Below are positions 19,083 to 27,494 of a DNA stretch of 27,494 nt, in pieces. The position numbers and the translations under genes are program-made. Under the pieces are notes generated by a model. It worked only from the letters and a program-made list of their open reading frames with translations. It ran no database searches and was not told the DNA's origin. Position 1 is the first letter of the stretch. Every line of letters starts with the position of its first letter. The stretch comes from Nemertoderma westbladi (Eukaryota; Xenacoelomorpha; Nemertodermatida; Nemertodermatidae): assembly GCA_032718475.1 (NCBI GenBank), contig JAUCBJ010005864.1, positions 1 through 27,494 on the forward strand. Direction: 5' to 3'.

Positions 19083-20243
19083 CTGAGGTATTAAATAACT
19101 GAATCATTTATCGTAAGTAATAATGATTTATTTATTAATTGATGTATTTTCTAAAAATATTAACAATCAGAATTATTTGAATTAAATAATACGGTTTATT
19201 TGTGGTATATAATCTGTAAAATATCTGTAACTCGCAATGAATTTGTTGTTTTAGTACTCCTAAACAAAAAGGTTTACCTTAACGTTGTCATATTTTAATC
19301 TCACAATATCGGGAGTGGAAGGTTGTAAGGTCAGGACGAGCGCAACGAGGGTACGGCGGTACGGGAATATCTAATGTTTAACTCCATGGTGAGCTACGAA
19401 GTTAGCAAGCTTAGCATGATACTTTAGCATGTCTAGTAGTGTTTAAACGGGATTTCCGGGATCGGGACCGGGATTATCACTCTCGGGATCGGGATTGCAA
19501 TTTTGGATCAAATTCCTTAAAGTTCATAGTATATGTGGCGGGTTTTGGGTAACAATCACTTTACTTTACACTTCTGAAATATTAGTAAGATAAAGTTATA
19601 TTAAAATTATTTTTCAATTGATTACTGGATGGTTTAGTGACATAAAAATTACGAATTACGAATTATAAATATGAAAAGGTATATTTCACTTTTATTTAGC
19701 AATCTAGTGTCCCTCTAGTGGCCAACAGAGGAGCTGACGAAGTCTCCCTGTATGTAATATTTTAAAGTTTTGTAATAAATCTGCCCTACCAAGTTTAATT
19801 GAAGAAAGCTTAGAGTTGTATATCAATAAGTACTCATTATATTAGACCGATAGAAAGACAGGTAGACACCAATCGACATACGACAGACCAGACCTAGAAA
19901 GATGTTAGAAATTGTGGTATCTGTATATACTAAGCTGGCTAACCTCGTGGCTCACCCTACAATTATATATTAAGTATTTCCGAAATAATTATTCCTGTCT
20001 CCTCGTTGCGCTCGTCCTGACCTTTGTTGTTTTACGAGTCGTAAAACAACAAACAAATTTATTCCAATGAGAACCATTGCGATTTGCAGATAATTTTTAC
20101 AGATAACCCAAAACAAAATAACGCTAATAAATAATCATTAAATTAAAATTTTTTAAATAATTAATATTTTTAGAAAATACACCACTTAATTAAATCATTA
20201 TTATTTACATACAAGAAAAGTTAATCAATTATTGATACCTCAG
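19083..20243. mobile_element. 1.16-kb inverted-repeat element
   Basis: Arms of about 175-200 bp (19083-19256 and about 20046-20243) are inverted, diverged copies, beginning CTGAGGTAT on each side and sharing GTATTTTCTAAAAATATTAA. A second inner pair is a perfect 24-bp inverted repeat (19327-19350 with 20001-20024). Next to it is a 31-bp palindrome (20023-20053, 15-bp arms, 1-nt spacer). No target-site duplication or transposase was found. The interior around 19450-19495 has CGGGATCGGGA repeats. Confidence 0.7.
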
Positions 20244-21046
20244 AAACCACGGAAACGTAAACCCCAATACCATATATAAACTGACCCATAATGGCTAATC
20301 GTCGCGTATTATTAACAATCTCAAGATCAGTTCTTCATTGGGCCTTCGAGAAGAAAGAATCTCTAGATATCTATGATATAAACTCACTGCATTTACTTTT
20401 TGAAACTTAGTGATGTTTTATGATTTTGTCAATTTAATAATTATTTACAGTCATTTTTATCAAAAAGTGAATATATAAATGGCCCAGCCAGTTAATTTGT
20501 TCTTCAGTAGTTCTAGCAGTTAGACAAAAGCACTGCAGCTATTACAATCAATATTTCGCGTCACCAATTTACTTATATTTTCATTAGTATTTTGCACATC
20601 TTCTAAAATTGAATTTTTATTGCGTAGTTATTTTCTGCGCTGCTCCGTATTGTTGAATAATTAATACCTGAACATTTTCCTTTTGAACTGATTAAATAAA
20701 TGCCTTAAAATGATTTGTAATAATTTCTAGTATAAATATTTCAAACTAAATTTAGTCAGTTCAATTAGCGAGAGAAAAAAACCGTTTTTATGAAGTCGTT
20801 TCTGCTTTTTTTTATTAGAGGTTGGCTCCACAAACATTATCTAGTTGTTCTGTTATCTTGTTATGTTCGTTCAGTATGCGGTTGTTGGTAGACTTATAAC
20901 AGAATCTCGACTCTTTATTATTATTTATTAAGTTGAACGAAAAATCGTCTCATTTTCAAAATTATTTATCATATTTTAAATTTAGTTGCCAAATCGTCCC
21001 AACATAATATTATCAATGGCATGTCTGATTGGGTTGTCTTTATGTT
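20244..21046. other. No gene seen
   Basis: AT-rich DNA, with no ORF, RNA gene or clear repeat recognised. Confidence 0.4.
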
Positions 21047-21216
21047 GTGACGATGACACACGCAGTCGTCTACCTACAATGTGACGATGACACACGCAGT
21101 CGTCTACCTACAATGTGACGATGACACACACAGTCGTCTACCTACAATGTGACGATGACACACGCAGTCGTCTACCTACAATGTGACGATGACACACGCA
21201 GTCGTCTACCTACAAT
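21047..21216 (+). repeat. Minisatellite, 5 x 34 bp
   Basis: Five tandem 34-bp units start at 21047, 21081, 21115, 21149 and 21183. Each begins GTGACGATGACACACGCAG. They are identical except for one G-to-A change in unit 3. Each unit contains short inverted halves (GACGA...TCGTC). The near identity points to recent expansion or ongoing homogenisation. Confidence 0.93.
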
Positions 21217-22469
21217 TGTTGTGTTTTTATTGTGTAGTATATATTTAATTTGCGCTAATTGTGGTATTATTAATACGGAGTATAATTCGGATTTACGATT
21301 ACTTTTGCAGATAATTTTATAGGTTGATATGATAACCTTATAGTCGAGTCAATCTGGCATAAAACCAAAAGAGTAACTGGCAGTCAATCCGACTCGCGTT
21401 GTTGGAATGCCCCAAAAGTGCATAATAATTTATTTTGCGATTATATATTTATTAAAATAAATTCTATGTAAACTTGCCTAACACAAGCCAAACAATAGTC
21501 GAACAGTGGGTTTGAATAAGTTGTATATTATTTATGTTCCTGAATAATTTAATTATTTACTCAGATGGGAATTAATTAATACAACATACAAACTGGCTTG
21601 TCTGACGTTAATTGTTATATCTCCGTAACTATTAGTTGCTTCAAAGTTTTAAGAAACTGATTCAAAATTATACAATTGCGCGAAAATTTAATAATTTCCA
21701 CTAAATGTGAGCGAAAATTTCTCGCTTAATGAAATAATGTGGGTTGCTGTATTGATTGATTTCAGGTGTATTTTACTTATTTTGTTTTTCTTTAAAAACC
21801 ACAATAATTTTGGGATTGGACAAGGAACTTCAAGAGTCTTTTGAGGCCGGCAAATCTGATGGGCTGGGATAAATTCCCTCGTTTAATCAGATGGGGTCAC
21901 TGGACTAAAAATTGTATGTATACCAAATTTGGGGAAAACCCACCAATAATTAGTTAGTTACCTTGTTGCTATGTGAAATTCTTATTGCTAAGGAAAAAAA
22001 CATGACATTTAAATTGATCCGTAAAGTTTTTATTTTTCTAGTCTTTTTTTTCTTAAATTATTAATATGATGACGTATTAAATTCGTATGAATTGCAAATT
22101 AATTTTGGGTTCCCCTATTTTTGCTAGATTGACTGGACTAATACTTCCTATAACAAAGTTAGTAGTACTAGCACGTTATTATTGTTATTATCTGTGTGTT
22201 ATTACACAAGTTTGGGAATATGGAAGTACATAGCGGTATTTAAGTTATTATTATTGTTTATTACAATTATTATATATTACTTTATGATTTAGTGCATTTG
22301 GTAGAATTTTATTGTATTTATAATAAGTATGAAATCTACGTAAGTATTTATTTAAATAATTCGGATATGAGTCATCCTTAGCTATGGTTAACTGCTTCAG
22401 TTGTAATATATTATACATAATATAAAGTTCAATTACAAAGAATATAACCTTTATATGTGACAGGGTTGT
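21217..22469. other. No gene seen
   Basis: AT-rich intergenic DNA. No gene, RNA or large repeat recognised. Confidence 0.4.
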
Positions 22470-22491
22470 GGGGGGGGGGGGGGGGGGGGGG
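22470..22491 (+). repeat. G22 homopolymer
   Basis: Uninterrupted run of 22 G in AT-rich DNA. Confidence 0.85.
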
Positions 22492-23260
22492 TGTAACCAG
22501 TGACGCTACAGCTATTACATATCACATTTTTAGTCATAGTTACCATTGCCAGGGCAACTAGAAACTGAAAAATAGTGCATGTTGTTCCTTTATATACTTG
22601 ATATATTGGTGGTAGACTCTTCATACATTTTAACTCGTCATATCTACTATAAAAGTTGTTGCTATGGCAATTTCCTTCGTTGCTATTGCTGAATTCTACC
22701 CAAATTTGTTATGTCTCATATCTGTACTAAATATCTATGTGGGGTTGCTTTGCTATGCCTCCGTCAACTAAAAAATTCCTACGGATTCATAGGCTGGAGC
22801 CTCGAGCCTGTACTAAAGGTAAAAATTGTAATTAATAGAATAAAATAATTTGGTGCGCTAAATAAAGACGCAATCGCGTGATCTTTGTTATTGACACAGA
22901 TACTAAACATTATAAAAATTATTAACTACTACTACAGTAGGTGTAGGGTAGGCCCTACATAAAACTGGCAAGAGTTAAATTAAAACAATATGTACGTACA
23001 TTACGAATGGATGGTGCGAAAAAATATGATAAAACGTGTTGCTTAAAATAATGACTGGCACAAGTAAGAATTATTGGGAACAATGTTATATTGTTAAGTA
23101 AAAATACTATAGACGCTGCGAGGGCAGCGTGAAACGAACAACGAAAACCTACCGGTATGGTTTAGGCAGTTATTTGAGCAGCATACAGTACAGCAGTACT
23201 GAAGGCTGCAGTCCAGCAGTTGTGTTACACGTACCGGTACCAGGTTACACTTATTATGCC

Positions 23261-23785
23261 ATGGTTCCCGATAAAATAAACCCAGAAAAGGAAGCGCAAG
23301 AGATCCAAAGGAGAAAACTCATGGGAGATGAAAACTACGAAAAATACATAAAACGAAAACACGATCACCAAGGAATCGGTAACAATTCTATTAAAGTTTT
23401 ACGGGAAGGACATCCGAGATACAAACCGGACTCGATGAGTCCGGAGAGACGCGAAGAAATGATCGCATCACTGGAGTCCCATCGTAGTCGGTTGTCAGGG
23501 GAACGCAGTCGGAAGGTGTCGGATGATCCGACACTGTGGGCTGTGGTTGGCGGGACCGCGGCCATTCTCGCCTACAGACTCTACAAGTGGAGGACCGCGC
23601 CCCATCTGGTACCCGGGCACCTATACCTAACTACAACCAGAGTGTTAGCCCAAGGGTTCTTTGTAGTTGGTTTAGGCGGACTTATCGGTTATAAATATAT
23701 AAAAGATTCTTACAACAGCAGTTACTCCAACTCCAATAATAATTTACCTGTTTCTAACTCAATAAGTAATGAAAGTGATAGATGA
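23261..23785 (+). CDS. HIG1-domain membrane protein with long N-terminal extension
   Basis: This gene encodes 174 residues. The start at 23261 is chosen because it is the first ATG in frame and lies in a strong Kozak context (GCCATGG). The upstream in-frame GTG at 23129 is not a plausible eukaryotic start. Residues about 88-150 form a HIG1 domain: a hydrophobic helix LWAVVGGTAAILAYRLYKW (about 92-110), a short loop, then LTTTRVLAQGFFVVGLGGLIGY (about 123-144). The conserved R-x3-Q (R127, Q131) corresponds to RVAAQG in HIGD1 and RIAAQG in HIGD2 proteins. Family members (HIGD1/2, yeast Rcf1/2) sit in the inner mitochondrial membrane and help cytochrome c oxidase and supercomplex assembly. Typical HIGD proteins are about 90-110 residues. 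Here about 90 charged residues precede the domain and a Ser/Asn-rich tail follows. No intron is needed. It could belong to a divergent HIGD subgroup. Confidence 0.8.
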   Translation: MVPDKINPEKEAQEIQRRKLMGDENYEKYIKRKHDHQGIGNNSIKVLREGHPRYKPDSMSPERREEMIASLESHRSRLSGERSRKVSDDPTLWAVVGGTAAILAYRLYKWRTAPHLVPGHLYLTTTRVLAQGFFVVGLGGLIGYKYIKDSYNSSYSNSNNNLPVSNSISNESDR

Positions 23786-23823
23786 TGATTGTTTTATATT
23801 ATAATATCAAGTTAATTTTAGTT

Positions 23824-23829
23824 AATAAA
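23824..23829 (+). terminator. Polyadenylation signal of the HIG1-domain gene
   Basis: AATAAA lies 39 bp after the stop codon. Another AATAAA occurs at 24021-24026 and could be an alternative site. Confidence 0.65.
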
Positions 23830-24284
23830 CATTATTACTTTATTACATTGATTATAGGCAATGTACTGGAAGCTGCTTATAATCACATTAAATAGCTTTT
23901 TTTTATATACATGTAACAATTCATTTCGCTGTGCGACATAGAAAATGAACCTTAAGTACAGAAGGTGTAGCCTTGCTCCTTGTATGATAATTAAATCACA
24001 CTATTTCGACTTTTATAGTCAATAAAACATAAAACTGAAACAGTCAGAATAGTACGGTAACAAATCCCTCCCTATAACTAAAAACTAACAATGTTGCTCT
24101 TATAAATTACTGTTTAAAATGTTTGTGAACATTAATATCATGTTATCGTTTAATTTAAAAACAATTTTATACTTTTCAGAGATCGTCGCAATATTCAATG
24201 TTAATTTTAAGAAAATTTAAATTTAGCAAGGTTGTTGTAAGTCTATCTCACTTGTTTTATGAATTATTTATTTACAGTGGTATA
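23830..24284. other. No gene seen
   Basis: AT-rich intergenic DNA downstream of the HIG1-domain gene. Nothing recognised apart from a possible second polyadenylation signal at 24021. Confidence 0.4.
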
Positions 24285-24306
24285 CCCCCCCCCCCCCCCC
24301 CCCCCC
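24285..24306 (+). repeat. C22 homopolymer
   Basis: Uninterrupted run of 22 C, preceded by TATA and followed by ACAGGTAAAATTT. Confidence 0.85.
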
Positions 24307-24364
24307 ACAGGTAAAATTTTCAAATTGTTGTTTCTTTATTTCACCTACAGCAGAATTTGATGAG

Positions 24365-24560
24365 GATTACAAATCTGAAATCCGCTTAGTGAGACCTCTT
24401 TCAGTTCTCGAGTTGTCACTGTTTTTCCGTATGACGGTCTGTCCGTCAAATTGTAAGAAAGACAGAAGACCGACAGGCAGACAGATATACTAGATTCCAC
24501 CAAAAATTAAAACTGACATTGGAAATGAAATCAGCGACCCGGAAAACCCCAGTTAATGAA
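24365..24560. repeat. Second copy of the intronic inverted-repeat family
   Basis: ACTGACATTGGAAATGAAATCAGCGACCCGGAAAACCCC (described by its core AAATGAAATCAGCGACC) is related to the ends of the 13027-13425 element, and GTCTGTCCGTCAAATTGTAAGAAAG resembles 13138-13162. The copy is partial and diverged, with the same GACAG-type internal words. Confidence 0.55.
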
Positions 24561-24766
24561 CATTTGAGCTCGTTGGTGTGCATCCTTCGTGCCAGAAATA
24601 ATTAACTAGCCAGAACACAAACAGTCACTTTTGGCGGGACGGTTTAAACTTTGAAGGGCATTTTCTCGGAATGACATTTTTAATTTTCAAATTACTACTC
24701 CTCCGTCATTTTTCAACGAATTTTCTTCTTTTATGGCTCATTCGAACGAGCTTTGGAAGCTCTTTT

Positions 24767-24891
24767 AAAGTTATCTTATGGAATTTTGATAAATATTACC
24801 ATTTTTTCTAATTAGCCAATTTTAATTAAAAATATGATAATTAATTAATTAAAATAAAAATGGCTAATTAAAAATTCTATAAGATAACTTT
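24767..24891. repeat. 125-bp AT-rich inverted repeat
   Basis: The 21-nt arms 24767-24787 and 24871-24891 pair with one mismatch. Inner segments CTAATTAGCCA and TGGCTAATTA pair as well, giving a long AT-rich hairpin typical of a small MITE. Confidence 0.65.
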
Positions 24892-25097
24892 TATAGAGTC
24901 TGACGAATGTAGATGTGGGACTGCGCATTAACAATGGAGTCACATGAGGTCAAGTTTACCTACTGTTAGTAAACAAAACAAACCAATGAGGTTTATCAAC
25001 TTGTTGCCTTGACATGATGTATCTCTACTCTATCAAATTACTTATGAGATTGTTGGCAAATTGCAATGTTGCTTAAGGACACCAAACCCTAGGATGT

Positions 25098-25266
25098 AGG
25101 ACAATTCGGTCCCGGACAATTCGGTCCCGGACAATTCGGTCCCGGACAATTCGGTCCCGGACAATTCGGTCCCGGACAATTCGGTCCCAAAACACTAAAT
25201 AAATGGGACCGAATTGTCCGGGACCGAATTGTCCTAGGACCGAATTGTCCGGGACCGAATTGTCCG
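25098..25266. repeat. Left array of 15-bp GGACAATTCGGTCCC units
   Basis: Six head-to-tail units (25099-25188) are followed by a 16-bp spacer (AAAACACTAAATAAAT) and four units in the opposite orientation (from about 25205). The unit itself is nearly palindromic (GGAC...GTCC around AATT). Confidence 0.9.
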
Positions 25267-25306
25267 TTTCCTGATATCAACTTTTTAGTGCTTTTTTGAT
25301 ATTGGT

Positions 25307-25323
25307 GAATGTTCTAGAACATT
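25307..25323 (+). promoter_or_regulatory. Heat-shock-element-like site in foldback element
   Basis: GAAtgTTCtaGAAcaTT has alternating GAA/TTC pentamers in perfect 5-bp phase, the consensus for HSF binding. Related sites occur at 25425-25436 (TTCgaGAAcaTT) and 25856-25868 (TTCtaGAAcaTTC). They belong to the internal inverted repeats of the element. HSF binding is inferred only from the motif. Confidence 0.5.
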
Positions 25324-25894
25324 AGTAGAGATATTTGTTATGGTACCTAGTGTTATTTACTTGCTAGAATTTTTTGAAATTTTAAAAATACTGTATTTTT
25401 TTTTATTTTTGTTATTGGTAAGTGTTCGAGAACATTATTATATATTATTTATTAAGGTGTAGCTAATGTTTTTTTTTACTAGCTGTTGATATTTCAGAAT
25501 TAGGCCTAAACTGTTGCTGATTATATTAATTACCAAAAATATTGATGATATTATATAACAGTCCCTGAATGAGATCCAGCTATTATCTAGGATAATAATT
25601 TAGGCTTGTTAACCAACCAACAACACATACAGTATAAATACGCAATATACTGTATTAAAAAATTCAGCTTTAAACATTTTAAATACATACTATTACTAGC
25701 TAGTAAATAATTCACAAGCTCCATAAAAACACTTATACTACCATAAAACTACCATAAATAATAATGTTAACAAAAAAAAGTAAATTTTTTTTACTTAAAA
25801 AAAAATACTAGCTGCAAAAAAAACACTAGCTACCATATAATAATATATATTAAGGTTCTAGAACATTCGCCATTATATAGTACCAATTCAATTT

Positions 25895-26012
25895 GGTCCC
25901 GGACAATTCGGTCCCGGATAATTCGGTCCCGGACAATGGGACCGAATTGTCCGGGACCGAATTGTCCGGGACCGAATTGTCCGGGACCGAATTGTCCGGG
26001 ACCGAATTGTCC
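25895..26012. repeat. Right array of 15-bp units
   Basis: Three units in direct orientation (one with GGATAATTCGG) are followed, after a shortened unit, by five inverted units. The array mirrors the left array and forms the right end of the foldback element. Confidence 0.88.
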
Positions 26013-26295
26013 TGCTTCCCAAACCCTATCCCAAAACTAAATGATAAAATTATACTGTCTAGCTGATTATTTGTTGAATCACATTATATTTTGATACAGT
26101 AGTAATTCGTAATATCGTAATCATACAGTACGTATGATCAGGAATGTTGGCCTGCTGTCACCTGTGTAGGCCTACTGTATGTTAGTACCGGTATGTACCT
26201 AGTATGTTAGGTAAATAATGTTTGGTGGTACAATTAATCATCATCAGAACCCATTACCCATGGAATACGAATAACATAAAACATAAAACAAATCT

Positions 26296-26360
26296 ATAGA
26301 GCTCCCATAATAATTGATAATACAATAATATTGTATTATCAATTATTATGGGAGCTCTAT
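26296..26360. repeat. 65-bp palindrome with 1-nt spacer
   Basis: The 32-nt arms 26296-26327 and 26329-26360 are perfect reverse complements around a single A at 26328. Each arm includes GAGCTCCCATAATAATTGAT or its complement. Pairing stops abruptly outside. It lies about 130 bp beyond the stop codon of the minus-strand ShKT gene, possibly in its 3' UTR. Confidence 0.95.
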
Positions 26361-26489
26361 TATATATTATATTGGCTACCACCAAAAGAAGCGAACTACA
26401 CTAGGTATTGTCTGTAGTCATGTAAGTAGGCCATATATCACCAAACTACTGTATATTAGTTCAGTTTATGATGTTGAGTTGTTTAGCGA

Positions 26490-27014
26490 TTAGCATAATC
26501 CACAGCTCTTCTGGCAATCTGCTCCCAGCTCTTCGCAACGGCCTACAAATATAATCAGTATTAGTAGTTAAACATATTTTGTTTGTTTAATTTCCAATAG
26601 AATGTCAATATTATGAACCGAAATTAATTAAGAATTACATAATGTTGTTGCCGGGCTATTAACTGTAGATGAGAAGATCCCATGCTGGTTGGAACTAACA
26701 CTAGGGTGCTGTGTAGGATTTATACCATCATTCTCACTTAACGAATGAGGCATTGGGACCTACGTAACTTAACATCTTATTACCAAAACCAAGCGTCACC
26801 CTGCAGAATTCATTAATAAGTCGAATCAGTATTTGCTATCATAGTACTGACTGTAAGTAGCCTGCATTTATCAATCAATATCTATAATTCTCTAATATTT
26901 AATAAATATAATAAAATAGGCTCCATGTTTGGTTTACATTGTAAATAAACTTACCAGAATTGACTACACCATTACAGTTGTTGGAAGTATCTTCACAAAC
27001 TGCTGCGGCCCTTG
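26490..27014 (-). CDS. C-terminal exons of a ShKT-domain protein (partial gene)
   Basis: Two short minus-strand exons encode a protein C-terminus. The upstream exon 27014-26955 (60 nt) follows acceptor TTTTACAG and ends at donor CTG|GTAAGT. The terminal exon 26542-26490 follows acceptor TTTGTAG and ends with TAA at 26492-26490. The 412-bp intron is 26954-26543, and the split codon is glycine. The combined frame has six cysteines spaced C-x6-C-x8-C-x6-C-x3-C-x2-C, starting VCED and ending CQKSCGLC then stop. This is the ShKT (SXC) pattern. The first two cysteines lie on the first exon and four on the last. ShKT domains are commonly the C-terminal module of secreted animal proteins such as astacin-type metalloproteases, tyrosinases, peroxidases and prolyl hydroxylases, and also occur as short peptides. 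The rest of this protein lies upstream, largely outside the window, so its class is unknown. Confidence 0.82.
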
Positions 27015-27351
27015 CTGTAAAACCAAAACATAAAATAGTAAATAAAAACTGAGTGAGCACTTCAGTAGGACTATTATTCCCAGTAAATGAAATCGTACTT
27101 AGGCCTATAAATCAGCTTGTGTGATACAATGGAAACATTCGTATCTTTAACGATATTATTATTATTACGATCTATTACAGCGAGTCAACCAAAGTAATTT
27201 AATTCGTGTCGCTTGAAATTATATTTGACGGAATTTATTTTAATGCAGATAATAATGACCTCAAATATCACCTAGAATTATTTTGTTATTTTTCGAATCA
27301 GCCACATAAAATACCCCATAGTTAGAAAAAAAACAATAAAAACAGGCTTAC

Positions 27352-27494
27352 TTTTGAAAAAGTTTGAAAATGTATCACGTGGTGTAAATTGAGTCAGTTG
27401 GAACATGAATGAATGTTGAGTCACTTGGAACATGAAAGAATGTTGAGTCAGTTGGAACATGAAAGAATGTTGAGTCAGTTGGAACATAAAGAAT
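27352..27494 (-). CDS. Possible upstream exon of the ShKT gene, containing 9-residue repeats
   Basis: The minus-strand frame is open from the window edge to a possible donor AAAA|GTAAGC at 27351. It would end in phase 1, which is exactly the phase needed to join the ShKT exon at 27014 across a 337-bp intron. The translation is mostly a 9-residue repeat, MFQLTQHSF, from the 27-bp tandem repeat, followed by TPRDTFSNFFK. The repeat may be non-coding and open by chance because 27 is divisible by 3, so the call is tentative. Confidence 0.3.
27391..27494 (+). repeat. Tandem 27-bp repeat reaching the window edge
   Basis: Units start at 27391, 27418, 27445 and 27472 (the last is cut by the window edge and has a small deletion). 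Each begins GAGTCAGTTGGAACATGAA, with single differences between copies. The array probably continues beyond the window. Confidence 0.88.

Larger units (their letters stand above)
25092..26018. mobile_element. Foldback transposon with 15-bp unit arrays and 10-bp TSD
   Basis: The 927-bp element is flanked by a perfect 10-bp direct repeat CCAAACCCTA (25082-25091 and 26019-26028). Its ends are inverted copies, GGATGTAGGACAATTCGG on the left and GGAAGCAGGACAATTCGG read inward on the right. Each end is an array of GGACAATTCGGTCCC units that turns round: six direct then four inverted units at 25098-25266, and three direct then five inverted at about 25895-26012. Each end can therefore fold on itself or pair with the other. 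The interior has further inverted repeats (about 25411-25500 with about 25790-25873). The TSD length suggests a Mutator-like or foldback class. There is no transposase. Confidence 0.83.

Noticed and set aside
21047-21216. CRISPR array
   Set aside because: The units are contiguous with no unique spacers, and the window is eukaryotic. It is a minisatellite.
22791-22818. Possible small 5' exon upstream of the HIG1 gene (between TTCATAG and AAAG|GTAAAA)
   Set aside because: The splice-like sites are weak and there is no frame or conservation evidence.
23129-23260. 218-residue version of the HIG1 protein starting at 23129
   Set aside because: The codon at 23129 is GTG, not ATG, and the extra 44 residues come from CCGGTA/CAGTAC palindromic words typical of local non-coding DNA. 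ATG 23261 has a strong Kozak context.
25089-25280. Minus-strand ORF with GPNCP repeats, resembling a structural repeat protein
   Set aside because: The pentapeptide follows from the 15-bp unit of the foldback element. The array reverses direction and is bounded by transposon ends.

Overview
This is nuclear DNA of an animal. It has a split MED13 gene with canonical GT/AG splice sites, AATAAA polyadenylation signals, a Kozak-type start, a degenerate non-LTR retrotransposon, a tRNA-derived SINE and many non-autonomous DNA transposons. The AT-rich, MITE-dense background and the constant recurrence of short palindromes such as TAGGCCTA and TACCGGTA suggest a marine invertebrate, perhaps a deuterostome. 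I cannot name a species from the sequence.

Layout. 1-3350: non-coding repeats (a tandem duplication of about 206 bp, a GTATCAAGTCACCCC palindrome cluster, a CCGGTA-rich stretch, two foldback elements). 3353-4815: remnant of a CR1/Jockey-like retrotransposon on the + strand. 4820-6045: AT-rich repeats and the upstream region of the main gene. 6046-18612: MED13, the largest kinase-module subunit of Mediator, in only two coding exons (6046-8679 and 15067-18612) separated by a 6.4-kb phase-0 intron. The inferred protein is 2059 residues. Both exons are strikingly GC-rich against the background. The intron holds at least three transposon insertions with target-site duplications: a 1353-bp Mutator-like element (10-bp TSD), a 1351-bp hAT-like element (8-bp TSD) and a 286-bp MITE (8-bp TSD). 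It also holds a SINE and other repeats. 18613-23100: 3' UTR, a 1.16-kb inverted-repeat element, a 5 x 34 bp minisatellite and otherwise unassigned DNA. 23261-23785: an intronless HIG1-domain membrane protein (+). 25092-26018: a foldback transposon with arrays of a 15-bp unit, 10-bp TSDs and heat-shock-element-like sites. 26296-26360: a 65-bp palindrome with a 1-nt spacer. 26490-27014, possibly to the window end: the 3' exons of a minus-strand gene whose product ends in a six-cysteine ShKT domain. Its exons are too short to appear as an ORF.

The genes look like unrelated neighbours, not a pathway: nuclear transcription regulation (MED13), mitochondrial membrane (HIG1) and a probably secreted ShKT protein. 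The most distinctive points are the almost intronless MED13 with a proline/RGG-rich middle, a sequence module shared by four structurally different non-autonomous transposons, the self-palindromic 15-bp foldback element with embedded HSE-like sites, the hidden ShKT gene and the near-perfect 65-bp palindrome.
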